A stretch of 62,000 bases of DNA from Liolophura sinensis (GCF_032854445.1 NC_088299.1:8487608-8549607), one strand, 5' to 3'. Counted from the stretch's first letter, positions 13,508 through 26,277 are shown. The notes: a model not told the origin generated them from the letters alone. Program-made: numbers and translations.

Positions 13508-13539
13508 TAAATAGCTTGCAAACAATTGCGAAAAGCTTG

Positions 13540-13795
13540 ATGAATAACAGTAATCGCTTTTATAGATACTTATAAATTGTTAAACATGTAATCGCTTTTA
13601 TAGATATTTATAAATTGTTAAACATGTATTAACAGTAAACGTGTGTTAACAGTAAACATGTGTTAACAGTAATCGCTTTAATAGATATCTATAAATTGTT
13701 AAACATGTATTAACAGTAAACGTGTGTTAACAGTAAACATGTGTTAACAGTAATCGCTTTTATAGATATTTATAAATTGTTAAACATGTATTTAC
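13540..13795. repeat. Tandem repeat with nested units
   Basis: TAACAGTAATCGCTTTTATA then GATATTTATAAATTGTTAAA repeats four times. Two of the spacers hold the inserts TAACAGTAAACGTGTGT and TAACAGTAAACATGTGT. Confidence 0.9.
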
Positions 13796-13799
13796 CAGA

Positions 13800-15560
13800 A
13801 TAAGTGGCGGTGATTATCCAGATTATTCCTGATTTCATATCCAGTGCAAAAATTGATTTGATCCTGAGATTGACAAATTCCTTCTTTAAAGCACTACAAC
13901 CTTTTCAGCTACCTCTGCAACCAATATTTTGAAACATTCTGAGAGAACAGTGGGGTGTAGGGAAATAATTTGCACAGTTTTATGAAGCTTGCATCATTAA
14001 AGAGACAAACAAATCATTTTTAGCATCGTTTTCATGACATTTGTATGCACAAATTCCACCAAAACAAGTATTTTAGTGGTTGAAAATTTTGAAGATTTGC
14101 AGCACATCTGTGTGAATTGAAATATCTGTGTTTTAAAAGCAAGATGAAATGATAAAGATTGAGATAGTCTGATTAGCCTTCCTCCAGGTTTTGAGGACTC
14201 TTTAGTAATTGTGGTTAAATAGTGTTATTCATCACAGTGTTTTCTAGGTATCAACCTGGTATTTATACCCAGTTTCAAGTTGAACTGTGGTAACTGCCAT
14301 CATGATTGGATTCTTCGTAAATGATGATTGTGTGTACAAGTGGCCATATGTAAGAGGATCTTAAGGGTAATTGTTTGTTTATTTGGTTGCCGCTTATAAA
14401 TGCCGTTCACAAGAATTTTTCATTTACATGAAGGCAATCAGTGAGCTGCGTGGCATAAACTACCGACCTTTGGCAAGTTACTCACACACTTTCTCACATG
14501 TGACATACAAATATGAACATTACATGTATATTGGTTTAAGACAAGTAGTCTTGAAGCGAATGTTAGACTGCCCAATGCTAATGGAAAGCAAGCGTTAACA
14601 CGAAGTATACATCATAAGAAATACTGTTTAACACTCTCAAGGCAAATAGTTCAGTTTATTTTTTTGTTTATTTACTTATTTATTTGTCATACATTTTTCT
14701 GCTCAAATTAATTTAATAACTTTTCAATAACGTCAGATTCTACAGCTGTACATTAATAGGAACCCTGAGGGTACCAACGATCTCACATCTATGTTTTAAA
14801 GGTGAATGCAGTAAATGCATTCATGCATTGCACATGTAGTAGAGTATATGTACTGGTACTTGAGTGTATTTAGATTGCAAAGGTCTAGCTGTCAGTGTCT
14901 GACTATTGCTTATGGCAAAAACCTGATGTGATGTTACAGGTCACAGTTACTGTTAGAAAAGTTCTTTGTAGAATGCAGAACTTTCAAAAGCATTGAAAAT
15001 AAAGAGACAAACTTGACTATTTCCCTAGACAGCAATTAATAGCCTTTTATCTGTAGGACACTTCGGTTTAATGTTTTCTTTGCCTTCAGCCAATTGTAAG
15101 TAATTTTAGTTTGTGAACCTGATTGAACTGTTTGCACTGGAATTAGTCTGACTGGTGTGCGGTGGCAGACTGGAATACAAGAGGCATCTTGTTCTTGGTG
15201 ATAAGCCGGTGGGTTGCCTTTGAAGTTCGAACACAAAATTGTTGCTCTTATTGATGTGCCTTGCGGGAATAAGAGATTCATATTAATTATAGTAACTCTT
15301 GCTTTTTGAGGGAGATCTGTTTAAAGTATGAAACCAATTGTGCTTGTGATTTTTTTTTTTATTAAAATTAACAATTAACTACCATAGAAATCATAGTAAT
15401 GCAGAGTACAGTTAGGCAAATCATTCACTACGGAGCTTATTTTGCAAGAAATTATGAAGGACTCACACAAAGAATGTTTTTCATAAGTAATATGATCAAG
15501 ATGGTGTATTGCATGGTGTGGCTGTAATAGAGAAATAACTATGAAAAAAAAAGCTTCTGA
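13800..15560. other. No supported gene
   Basis: AT-rich sequence. Small frames at 14371-14598 and 15036-15281 lack recognisable domains. Confidence 0.6.
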
Positions 15561-15567
15561 CAGCTAC

Positions 15568-15690
15568 ATCTGAAGGTCTGGCAGCAATCTGTGGATGGTT
15601 GTGGGTTTCATCCTTCCACGATGCTGGCTGCAGTCATATAAGTGAAATATTCTTCAGTACAGCTTAAAGCACCAATCAAACAAATAAATA
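15568..15690 (+). mobile_element. SINE family A, 5'-truncated
   Basis: GAAGGTCTGGCAGCAATCTG, GATGCTGGCTGCAGTC, AAGTGAAATATTCTTCAG and GCACCAATCAAACAAATAAA are present. Confidence 0.82.
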
Positions 15691-15984
15691 CCCTTCATGA
15701 CCTATAATTTTGTCCATGACTAAGTTGCTCATGTTTGACGATTCTGAGAATTCTGTTGATTTTAGAAAGATGTTTGGAAGGTATGTTGATATCCTGCTAG
15801 GAAGTTTCAGGTCTGAAAGTAATATCTCATTACATTTATATTCCTCCAAAGATGCATTTTTTTTGTCAAAATTTCATGTTGTCATGCAGGGTAAAACAAA
15901 AAAGCTTTGCCTTTAATAATGAAATCAAACTTTGCTGAGGCCTGGAGGTTTATAGATTTTTGATGTGTGTTTAGATTTGGTGGG

Positions 15985-16115
15985 CTGCGGTTCTGTACTC
16001 CGTGGCTAGACACCTGCCACCATAAATTTATCATCCATGACCCATGTCGCCACGATATGGCTGAAATATTGCCAATGTCGCGTTAAGCCATAATCATTCA
16101 GTCCATGACACATGT
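15985..16115 (+). mobile_element. SINE tail, family D
   Basis: ATGTCGCCACGATATGGCTG, AAATATTGCCAATGTCGCGT and TAAGCCATAATCATTCA recur in altered form at 32290-32380, so this is a repeat family. Confidence 0.6.
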
Positions 16116-17049
16116 AAACACATTTTCATACATATTCAAGCCAAAAAATCAGAAATAGGTACGTCATATTGCAAGTATAATTAAGAAATGGCACAGAATG
16201 ATAGCTGTCGTACTCATATACATGTACTTTCATTTGGTTGATTGATTGATTGATTGATTTTTTGTTGATTGTTGATTTTTATAATCAGGCATGAGATTTG
16301 TCCTCTTTGTGGAGGAATTCCTCTTTATTTTTACAAAAATCCATCAGAAAAATCTTCAGAATTGAATTCCAAAAAAATGTCAAAATTATGAGTGCGACGG
16401 ATGGTTTCCTCTTTTTCCTCCCTGTGTCTGTCTCATCCCTGTATAACTTTATATGATAAATGATCTGATGAAAGCACCTGATACTTAACCATATGTAGTA
16501 CTGGGATCTGACCTGTGAACAAACTACAGAAACAACTTGTGCTAAACAAATGATGCTAAATATTCTCTCAGTTAAATTTCTTTACCACAATCTTTGAAAC
16601 TAAAATGTATGATTTGAAACCTTTAAGGTGTAAGAACCCTGTTTATACATTAAATATGTGTGGAAAGGTGCCAGAAGAAAAGGAAAACGATTATTGAACA
16701 GACCTCCTAAGTTGAGTTATGTCTCAATAATGCTCTTGATGCTGTCGAGAAAAGCGATGGTAACATTGGGCCGGTGACTGGAAGAAGGATTAGTGTGAAT
16801 TTAAACGGCACAGCCAAGTGAAAGGGTCCAATAATCATTGGCTAGCTCACTCTTCAAACGTGAAGGTATTTTTAGCCAGATGTGCCATTATCGAACCACT
16901 CCTGTCTAAAATAACCAGCCCTAGGCAGTGGCAGTAAAAGGTTAGGCAATTTCTCAAGTCAGTCATTTCTCAAGATAGTGTGTCCCCAGAGAGATTTGTT
17001 ACCTTCCAGAGACATGAAAAATGATAGGGTCTTATTCACGTAGTATTAT

Positions 17050-17320
17050 GGGAGAGAGCATTGGCCAATTGGTCAATATGCTTGTCTTTCAAGCACATGA
17101 GGTGCGGGTTCAAAACCGGCCTTGGACAGGAAATTTGTAGATTCCCCTACTCTCACTGTCCATGATATCTTGTTGACAGTAATAAGTGGTTGGCTATGTT
17201 TTGTATCATCTCGCGTTCATTGAAGACCGCTTTCTTCTACCTGATATTCTACAACATGCATATCCATCTGTACGTCACACGTTGAACAAGTTTTAGTCTG
17301 TATATCTTGTCAAACAGCAT
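17050..17320 (+). mobile_element. SINE family B, tRNA-derived
   Basis: TTGGTCAATATGCTTGTC (A-box region), GTGCGGGTTCAAAACCGG (B-box), CTTGGACAGGAAATTTGTAG and later ATCTGTACGTCACACGTTG. It resembles 7226 at the 3' part and 23990-24140 at the head. Confidence 0.65.
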
Positions 17321-17471
17321 GGTTTATCAAGGTTACTCTGGATACATATATTGCACCCAGTGACTAAGTCAACATGGGCTGTAAGGACATGAATTCACAT
17401 GGATCGTATTAGTGGCCGGTTCCATGGTACTTTGTGCCAATAAGCTATCCATCACTGTCTTTATTTTCAAG

Positions 17472-17509
17472 GTTTCTTGACTATATTGAAGAAAGAAGAC
17501 AAAACAATG
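17472..17509 (+). CDS. Candidate short exon, unidentified
   Basis: The acceptor CTTTATTTTCAAG and donor AATG|GTGAGT enclose 38 bases reading FLDYIEERRQNN with one spare base at each end. The trailing base joins in frame with the candidate exon at 21642 (completing Gly). The TG-rich minisatellite would then be intronic. The protein is not recognised. Confidence 0.25.
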
Positions 17510-17664
17510 GTGAGTGGCTTAATCTGTCAATTTACATGATTTGTGCATTGCGTTTCCAGCCAGGACTCGTTGGCTTTAAGATGTCTTGGTGAAGGTGTGT
17601 ATATTGCTTCCAATCCAGACCAGCTGGGTCTTGTTTTCAAATCCAGTATTGTGTGCTTTAGCAT

Positions 17665-19950
17665 CAGATTTGGTGTCTGTGTGGGTGTCTTGTATTATGT
17701 CTGTTTTAACACCGTGTATGATGTCTGTGTGGGTGTCTTGTATTATGTCTGTGTGGGTGTTTTGTATTATGTCTGTTTTGGCACCATGTATGATGTCTGT
17801 GTGGGTGTCTTGTATTATGTCTGTATTAGTGCCTTGTATGGTGCCTTTGTGGGTGTCTTGCATTTTCTGTGACTGTCATGTATGATGTCGGTGTGGGTGT
17901 CTTTTATTCTGTCTGTATTAGTGCCATGTATGGTGTCTGTGTGGGTCTCTTGTATTTTCTGATTGACTGTCATATATGGAATATGTGTGGGTGTCTTGTG
18001 TTAAGACGGTGCTGAAGTGTCATGTGTGGTGTGTGTGTAGGTGTCTTATTGTCTGATTCAGCATCATGTATGGTGTCTGTGTGGGTGTCATGTATTATGT
18101 GTTCTTGAGTGTCATGTATGGTGTATGTGGGTGTCATATATGATGTGTGTGGGTGGCTTGTATTATGTGTGTTTGAGTGTAATGTTTGGCATCTGTGTAA
18201 GTGTCATATATGGTGTATGTGTGGGTGTCTTGCATTATGTCTGTGTGAGCGATATATATGATGTATATGTGAGTGTCTTGTATTGTGTGCTTAAGTGTTG
18301 TGTATGGTGTCTGTGTGAGTGTCATGTATGGTGTCTGTTTGGTATTTTGTCTTGTGTGCTTAAGTGCCTTGTATGGTGTCTGTGTGAGTGTCATGTGTGG
18401 TGTCTGTTTGGTATTTTGTCTTGTGTGCTTGAGTGACATGTATGGTGTCTGTGAGTGTCTTTGTATTGTCTGTTTTAGCATCATGTCTATATGCATGTCT
18501 TGTATTATGTGTGTTTAAGGGCCATATATGATGTATGTGTGGGTTTTTTTGTATTATATATGCTTGAGTGTCATGTCTGGTGTCTGTGCAAGTGACATTT
18601 ATTGTCAGATTTAGCATCATGTATGGTGTCTGTTTGGGTGTCTTTTATTGCCTGTGTGAGTGCCATATATGGTGTATGTGTGAGTGCCATATGGTGTATG
18701 TGTGGGTATATTGTATTATGTTTGCATGTCATGTATTGTGTCTGTGAGTGTCATGTGGTGTATTTGTGTGTATTGTGTATTATGTGTGCTTACGTATCAT
18801 GTATGGTGTCTGTGTGAGTGCCTTATGTTATGTGTGCTTAAGTGTCGTGTATGGTGTCTATGTGAATGTCAGATGGTGCATGTGTGGGTGTCTTGCATTA
18901 TGTCTGTTTGTGTGTCATATATGGTATATGTGTGAGTGTTTTGTATTATGTGTGCGTGAGTGTCATTTATTGTGTCTTTGTGAGTGTCATATGGTATATG
19001 TGTAGTTATCTTGTACTATGTGTCATGTATGGTGTCTGTGTGTCTTGTATTATGTGTGCTTAAGTGTCATGTATGGTGTCTGTGTGGGTATCTTGTATTG
19101 TCTGTCTGAGTGTCATGGTGTATGTGTGGGTATCTTGTATTGTCTGAATGTCATATGGTGTCTGTGTGAGCATCTTGTATTATGTGTGCTTAGTGCCATG
19201 TGTGGTGTCTGTGTGAGTGTCAGTATGGTGTCAAGTATGGTGTCTGTATGAGTGTCCTGCATTAGGTTTGTGTGTCATGTATGGTGTCTGTGAGTGTCCT
19301 GTGGTGTATGTGTGGGTGCCAAGTATGGTTTCTGTGTGAGTGTCTCGTACTGTCTGTTTTAGCACCATGTATGTGTCCATGTGGGTGTCTTGTATTGTCT
19401 GTTTGAGTGTCATATGGTGTATGTGTGGGTGTCTTGTATTATGTGTGTTTGAGTGTCATATATGGTGTTAATGTGGTTGTCTTGTCTGTTTGTGTGTAAT
19501 ATATGGTGTATGTGTGAGTCTCTTGTATTGTGTTTATGTGATTCGTGTGTTGTCTTTGTGGGTGTCTCATTGTCTTAGCATCATGTATGTGTGGGTGTCT
19601 TGTATTGTGTGTGGGCTTGAGAGTCGTGTGGTGTCTGTGTGAGTGTTTTATATGGTGCCTGTTTGGATGTCTTATATTGTCTGTTTTAGTGTCATATGGT
19701 GTATGTGTGATTGTCTGGTATTATGTATGTTTGAGTGTTGCGTACAGTGTCTGTGTGGGTGTCTGGTATTAAGCCTGCTTATTGGGTCATGTATTATGCA
19801 TGTTTGGGTGTCTTGTATGGTGTCTCTGCAGGTGTCTTGTATTATATCTGTTTTAGCATCATGTACATGTATAGTATCTGTGTGGGTGTCTGTGTGTATT
19901 ATATCTGCTTTAGTGTCATGTATGTTTGGGTGTCTTCTATTTTGTCTTTG
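17665..19950 (+). repeat. 2.3-kb TG-rich degenerate minisatellite
   Basis: Variants of GTGTCTTGTATTATGTCTGT and GTGTGGGTGTC with ATCATGTATGGTGTCTG repeat at about 30-48 bases. Strand asymmetry is strong: the plus strand is G+T rich and poor in A and C. Overlapping frames on both strands (VSVWVSCIMSV; DTHTDIIQDTH) follow from the repeat and are not genes. Confidence 0.92.
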
Positions 19951-20684
19951 GTCAGCCAATCACATAGATGTCCCCTGCAGCAACGCGTGGCCTGTTTTTC
20001 GGCCATCTACACAAGACTCCTCTTGGGGAAGTGCCAAGGACTTGATTCAGTGCTTGTGTCAGACAGGGTTAAGCCAATCAGAAATCAGTCATCGTCCTTT
20101 TTGTATGGAGCTCAATGGGATCTGGAGTGAAACATGTCTGGAATTTGTAAGATGAGAATCAGAGGGATGCAGGGGCTTTATTTAGAATGAGACAATCTAG
20201 CAGGAGGACAGAAGTCAAAGAAGAAAAGATTACTGATGGAAATTCCGAGAACTTCATATATTTTCCATGAATGTATGTGGCTGCCCTGGCAATTGAGGCC
20301 AAATGCGATCATCATTTATAAATATATACTATTTTTTTGGTGTTTCTGATTGTCAAGTCTGTCTCTTTGATAGGCTGGAGACTGGTTTCATGATTAAAAG
20401 ATTGTTGACAGGATTATTGATTTATGATCGACTTTTCTTACGTACAGTGTTGGCATGCTACAGAATTTCTGCTGCCATGAATGTTTGATGATCCGAATGT
20501 CTGAAATTTCCTATTACCCTTGCGCTATAAAAACACTTAAGTAGTCAAATGCAAGAAGAGCATTGCCTATTTGGAATACCCAACTTTATACTTTTGTACA
20601 TACATGTATATGCAAACAGTGTAAATTTTCACCCTAAATTACACATATTGCGTGCTTCTCAGAGATCATAGAAATGTGTTGTCT

Positions 20685-20770
20685 GCAGGGGTTTCCGGAC
20701 TGGCCACCATCGTATAAATGACACATTGTTGAGTACAGTGCTTAACATTGTGCAATCAAATATATAAATA
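20685..20770 (+). mobile_element. SINE family A, fragment
   Basis: GGGGTTTCCGGACTGG, CCATCGTATAAATGA, TTGAGTACAG and CAATCAAATATATAAA are diverged family A 3' sequence. Confidence 0.55.
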
Positions 20771-20879
20771 GAAATATGTATTGACGAAGGGTGATGAAAA
20801 AATTTTAATTTTTTGTGTATGCCTGTACATATATTCGTACCCTAAATGGCCATGAATTTGTACATTTTGACGGATTGTG

Positions 20880-21005
20880 AGAGTTGTGTTGATCATAGAA
20901 GTCTGTAAGCAACATGAAGATGGTTGTGGGTTTCCTGACGGGCCACTGTTGTATGAGTGAAATATTCTGGAGTACAGTGTAAAACACCAATCACGTGTAT
21001 AAATA
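20880..21005 (+). mobile_element. SINE family A, 5'-truncated and diverged
   Basis: GAAGATGGTTGTGGGTTTCC, GTATGAGTGAAATATTCTGG and GTGTAAAACACCAATCA are present. Confidence 0.72.
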
Positions 21006-21120
21006 TGTTTTGAGATTTGTTTAAAGTGAGAAAATGTAAGTGTTAGCAGCAAAAGTAATATTTTATGACTGTCTTTATGATTTGTCTCTAAAACTGCAAA
21101 ATTGACTTACCTAGATTTTA

Positions 21121-21157
21121 CCTATCAGATTGATCAGCAGTTCATCAGTCTGATAGG
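21121..21157. other. Inverted repeat
   Basis: CCTATCAGA and TCTGATAGG are 9-base arms around a 19-base centre that is itself partly complementary (TTGATC / TTCATC). Confidence 0.8.
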
Positions 21158-21641
21158 TTGATAGAATATTATTTGTAGGTTTCTTAGTGCATTAGTGTGA
21201 GAAATGATTGAAACGAAGGTGGGCAGGGGGTGGGGTGGATGGTTTATCTTGGTTCCTTTACACTTTTTAAAAGTAGGAAGTCAACATATTTTCTGCCTGG
21301 GAAAAGCAACGGTCTTCCCAGATTCTACTGAACACCCACCTCTCTTCATCCTTTTCATGTAAAACATCTAAAAAAAAATAGACACATATTATTCTGTTTG
21401 ATTCCAGTGGTTGGTATGAATGTCAATAAAAGCGATACAGTTGCTGCTGAAATTTGGAATTCCGTAATTTGGCAGAATTATGCAATGTAACTCAGCCTTG
21501 AACAGCTGTGAATATTGTTCACCTCTACCTCTGAAAAGTCCTCTAACATTGTCAAATTACCTATTTCGCGTATATATCAAAGTTAATCGGCAATTAATAC
21601 TTGATGCTATGTTTGACCTGTTTCATATTATGTTTCACCAG

Positions 21642-21749
21642 GTCCTAAAAAAGCAACTAAACAGTTGTTTTCTGAGGCCATGTCTGCACAAGATGGACAT
21701 ACTGCAATATATCGAGAACAATGTTACCTTATCCCTTCTTCAAATTTGA
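21642..21749 (+). CDS. Candidate exon, unidentified
   Basis: After acceptor TGTTTCACCAG the frame entered with two bases reads PKKATKQLFSEAMSAQDG, then YREQCYLIP. It stays open for 35 codons to a weak donor (TTGA|GTACAG) and beyond it to a TAG at 21782. The peptide looks protein-like (charged, low in repeats), but no family is recognised. Its phase matches the candidate exon at 17472. Confidence 0.28.
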   Translation, partial: VLKKQLNSCFLRPCLHKMDILQYIENNVTLSLLQI

Positions 21750-22198
21750 GTACAGCTAAGATCCAAGAGCTTCCCGGGCCTTAGGGGAGCCCCTGAACTC
21801 TGGTCTGATAGGCTGGGATAATGGCCACCTGCCTTTTGTTTGCTTTCTAAGCGCCGTGACTTATTAATTAACCTTAATATACTACCTGTCCGAAAGGAGT
21901 ATATATATTTAATTACATATATTTAGTGCTTACTGTCATACTAATGAACATTTCACGCTTGGTGTGGCTGTCAGGTTTGTGGGTGAGGGAAACAGCATTT
22001 GGATTATAGAGTCACATCGTACTATGTGCACGTACCCTATACAAATGATAAATGCTGCCACAGCTGTGATGGAGATTATCTCTTCATATGGGTTTGGCTC
22101 CTTGTCACATCTCACAGAAGGTGTTCTCTGATATTCTTTGAATAATAACCTATGAACATATCAGTTATTTACTACCAGTATGTCATCTTTGCTTGCAG

Positions 22199-22269
22199 CT
22201 TGTGAAACTGATTGGCCATTGTGGGATTGGTAGTTCTGGTAAAGCGCCAAGTCTGAGCTGCCCTGTCAG
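22199..22269 (+). CDS. Candidate exon, unidentified
   Basis: Acceptor TCTTTGCTTGCAG, 71 bases, donor TCAG|GTGTGT. Only the phase-0 reading LVKLIGHCGIGSSGKAPSLS is open. It does not join in phase with the preceding candidate if that one ends at 21749, which lowers confidence. Confidence 0.2.
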
Positions 22270-22424
22270 GTGTGTTAATATGATCATATAGCGTTTCAGA
22301 TTAATGGCATCAGTAAATCATGTGATAGCGTGTGAGCTCACCAAAGCCTTGGCCAAATTTGAATGCATGGAGTGAACTGTGTGGTTTCTGACAGTACTGT
22401 TTCAGTCTGTCACGTTTTGTTAGG

Positions 22425-22800
22425 ATTCTGTTACAGTACAACCTGTTATGTCACAGTACAACCTCTTATGTCACAGTGCAACCTGTTATGTCACAGTACA
22501 ACCTGTTATGTCACAATGCAATCTGTATGTCATAGTGCCACTTGTTATATCACAGTGCAACCTGTTATGTCACAGTGCAACCTGTTATGTCACAATGCAA
22601 TCTGTATGTCACAGCGCAACCTATTATGTCACAGTGCAACCTGTATGTCACAGTGCAACCAGTTATGTCACAGTGCAACCTGTTATGTCACAATGCAATC
22701 TGTATGTCACAGCGCAACCTATTATGTCACAGTGCAACCTATATGTCACAGTGCAACCAGTTATGTCACATTGCAACCTGTTATGTCACAGTACAAGTTG
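22425..22800. repeat. 20-bp minisatellite
   Basis: CAGTGCAACCTGTTATGTCA repeats about 19 times with 19-20-base variants. A block of about 78 bases is itself repeated. Confidence 0.92.
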
Positions 22801-23925
22801 TGTAGTCAGGATTCCATCACAATACAACTTGTGTAGTCAGGATTCTGTTACAGGACAGGCTGTGTGGTCAGGATTCTGTCATAGTACAGGTTGTGTCATC
22901 AGGATTTTGTCATAGTACAGGTTGTGTCATCAGGATTTTGTCATAGTACAGGTTGTGTCATCAGGATTTTGTCATAGTACAGGTTGTGTCATCAGGATTT
23001 TGTCATAGTACAGGTTGTGTCATCAGGATTTTGTCATAGTACAGGTTGTGTCATCAGGATTTTGTCATAGTACAGGTTGTGTCATCAGGATTTTGTCATA
23101 GTACAGGTTGTGTCATCAGGATTTTGTCATAGTACAGGTTGTGTTGTCAGAATTCTGTCACAGTACAGGGTTGTTTGTCAGGATTCCATCACAGTGCAGG
23201 TTGTGTTGTCAGTATTCTGTCACAGTACTGGTTGTATCATCAAATTCTGTCACAGTACAGGCTGTGTTGTCAGGATTCTGTAACAGTACAAGTTGTGTAG
23301 TAAGGATTCTGTCACAGTACAGGTTGTGTAGTAAGGATTCTGTCACAGTACAGGTTGTGTAGTCAGAATTCTGTCACAGTACAGGTTGTGTAGTAAGGAT
23401 TCTGTCACAGTACAGGTTGTGTTGTCAGGATTCTGTCACAGTACAGGTTGTGTTGTCAGGATTCTGTCACAGTACAGGTTGTGTAGTAAGGATTCTGTCA
23501 CAGTATAGGTTGTGTAGTCAGAATTCTGTAACAGTACAGGTTGTGTTGTCGTGATTCTGTCACAGTGAAGGTGTTGTCAGGATTAATTCTACAACTTTGC
23601 AGATTCTGCCATTAGAATTAATTCTGTCACAGTACAGGTTGTGTTGCCGGGATTCCGTCACAATACAGGTTGTGTTGTCTGGATTAATTCTGCAACAGTC
23701 CAGGTTGTGTCAGGATTAATTTTGTAACAGTAGAGGCTGTGGTTAATTCTGTAACAGTACAGGTTGTGTTGTCAGGATTTTGTAACAGTACAGGTTGTGT
23801 TGTTAGGATTAATTCTGTAACAGCACAGGTTGTGATTAATTCTGTAACAGTACAGGTTGTGTTGTCAGGATTAATTCTGTAACAGCACAGATTATGTCAT
23901 TCGGATTAATTCTGTTAGACTTCCA
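22800..23925. repeat. 29-31-bp minisatellite adjoining the 20-bp array
   Basis: CAGTACAGGTTGTGTTGTCA followed by GGATTCTGT repeats through the region. Between about 22880 and 23140 the 31-bp unit CATAGTACAGGTTGTGTCAT is almost perfectly homogeneous over about eight copies, with diverged units on either side. Confidence 0.92.
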
Positions 23926-23989
23926 CGCCATATCAGTTGGTGAAAGACAAGTTGTCATCAACGAGTGACTGCGCAAGCACTCACATGAG

Positions 23990-24140
23990 TGCCACAATCA
24001 GCTATCGTCATAATTAGACTTCACAACGAAGGATAGCAAGGAAATTTACAAATTCCCTGCCCAAGGCCGGAATTGAACCCGCTCCCCATCTTCGTTGTGG
24101 CGTAGGAGTCACATGTCTCATAGTCACTTAGCTTCTCCCG
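23990..24140 (-). mobile_element. SINE head, tRNA-derived, minus strand
   Basis: The minus strand reads GAGCGGGTTCAATTCCGGCC (B-box), then CTTGGGCAGGGAATTTGTAA, like the copy at 17050. CACAACGAAG and CTTCGTTGTG form an inverted pair around it. Confidence 0.6.
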
Positions 24141-24349
24141 ACATGAGTAAGTTACTAGTAGTCTACATTGCTTATTTACTTAGCACATCTGTATCAGATG
24201 ACGAGGTACATGTACACCAGCGCTGTAGGCCTATAGGTGGTTTAGGCAGAGCTTAATTGGCAATAAATTACAGGTCATACATCATATTTGACAAAGATAA
24301 TTGAAAGCTGTCACATATACCGTTGCACACACGTTGTTTTAGCAGGTGC

Positions 24350-24475
24350 TCTCAGGTCTGGGATGGTTGTGGATTTCCCCCAGCCTCTGATGGTCTTCTC
24401 CTACCATATAATGCTGGCCGCAGTTGTATAAGTGAAATATTCTTCAGTACGGCATAAAACATCAATGAAATAAAT
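24350..24475 (+). mobile_element. SINE family A, 5'-truncated
   Basis: GGTCTGGGATGGTTGTGG, ATAATGCTGGCCGCAGTTGT, AAGTGAAATATTCTTCAG and GGCATAAAACATCAATGAAA. Confidence 0.82.
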
Positions 24476-24479
24476 CTTA

Positions 24480-25810
24480 AAGCAAGAGGTCTTGAATGAT
24501 GGACCATTTCGTAATGCAACTGACATCCACTTTTTACATTTCTGATTGAGGACAATTCCCACAGAATTTACCGCAGAATGCCAAATCACAATACCTCGCC
24601 AGTGTCCGATGTAGAACATTAAAATGGTAATAAATGTTGTAAAGTAAGATATTACGCGGCCGGGGTGCTGTTCGATTTCTTTTTAAGCCACAAAGGTTAA
24701 TGAGCACTGTCCTACATGGGCGTAAAAGTCACACAGATGGGAGACCCGAAATGTAATATAAACATAAGGTTGTCATCGACTTAAAATTTCTCACATATTA
24801 ACCGCTGTTACATGAACATCGAAAGGCCTGGTTATAATATACCGACCTGTATTTAGCTGGGTATGGGTATTGTTTGGCTGTTCGCATTTATACTGTTAGT
24901 ACAGTGTAGTCAAGTGGATATTAAACGTTCATGTTTGACTCCCCTACAGGGGGTGCAAACTCACACCTGTCGTATTGGGTTTTTAGAGTGCATCTCAACC
25001 GACAGTTGTCGTTTTGTGCTTTGAGGGATGAAAATGGTGGGCTAAACCGAGTCGTGGCGAGTTAGGCCACAAAAATTAGTGGGTAAGAAAAAGCCGCGCT
25101 AAATGTTGTAAAAACTGTACCTTGAAGCTGTTGTTACCGTCAATACGAAGGCTGAAGTTGTACTGTAATATCTTATTACACGTCCTAAACTGCACATTAA
25201 GACAAAAAAAACCAAAGCATTTTGTGTATCCTTTAAGTCCCCCCGTTTGTCGTTAGTGTGAACGTCTTAGTCGGTCCCGAGCCAACCTTCATTCATGCAC
25301 CAATGTTTCATAACGTAACCGCGACTATAATTCCTATGTACCCTGTAATATGCGCAAGGTACTGTTTTGTATGCATATGGAACAACAAGCTCTCAACAGA
25401 TCTATGGTTTAGCTATGTACGAGTGTAAGAATGTCATTCGGATGCCTGTGACTGATATGCTGAAGTATAGCATCTCTAAATTGTCAAGCTTAAGGCTACT
25501 TGACACTGAAGGGGTGTCTAAAATGCTGATGACAATTAGAATCTTCATCCAACTGACAGCTTTTTGTTGCTTGATTTTTTTGTTGTTTGCTTTATAGATT
25601 ATAGTCTGAACCATTAATCAAACTGTAAATGTAACCAATGTGTGGGACATCGGGTTGAACTATTTGCAACAAAACTGCTTATGATTGGTTAACTGCATGT
25701 CCTTGATTGACAGTTCGGAAAAGCCTATACATTCTTGGGCACAACTGCTTTCATCCCCAAAATCAGGACTTCATTGCGTCCAAAATTGGATCAAATTGAC
25801 TCAATTTCAG
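24480..25810. other. No supported gene
   Basis: Unique-looking sequence up to the edge of the TIR transposon. Frames overlap on both strands at 25367-25614, and neither shows a domain. Confidence 0.55.
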
Positions 25811-25817
25811 TTTGATA

Positions 25818-26277
25818 TATTGGGTGGGCATAAAGAAATGGGCCGTACTTTGACACTCAATATCTCCGAAACCCTCTTACATCAGCCTCTAAAAATTTAC
25901 ACACTCAAAAGCTATTATGTCCTAAGTATACAGACCAAATTTCACTTTCGTCCTGTAACATTTCTGTTCATGGGACCTATATCAAAATAGAGTCATAAAC
26001 GCATGTTCCGGACATTTCATCTTGATTCTTGAAAACCATCGTGATTCAGCAAAACTTGTGCCTATCTGGCAGAAGGGTTTTTAGACACTAGAACCAGACA
26101 ATTTTTCCAGATGACACTTGATTGACACTTGTCACACAGGTGCAGCGCGCACTCTACTCATGACACCTGACAGGTGATGCAATGTGGGTCAATGGAACGT
26201 GCGTTTTTGAGGCTATGTTTTTATTTTAACCCTGTGTACAGACTACTCAAGCTATGACCTTGAAAATTGGTCAGTAT

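Noticed and set aside
17543-20155. Frames VSVWVSCIMSV / DTHTDIIQDTH as membrane or secreted proteins
   Set aside because: Both strands are open because of the TG-rich minisatellite; no unique coding sequence.
22363-23362. Frames of 155-157 codons with repeated CHSATCYVTVQPVMSQ
   Set aside because: Translation of the 20- and 31-bp arrays; three frames are open in parallel.
8571-23925. CRISPR-like arrays
   Set aside because: Units are directly adjacent without unique spacers, and the sequence is eukaryotic.
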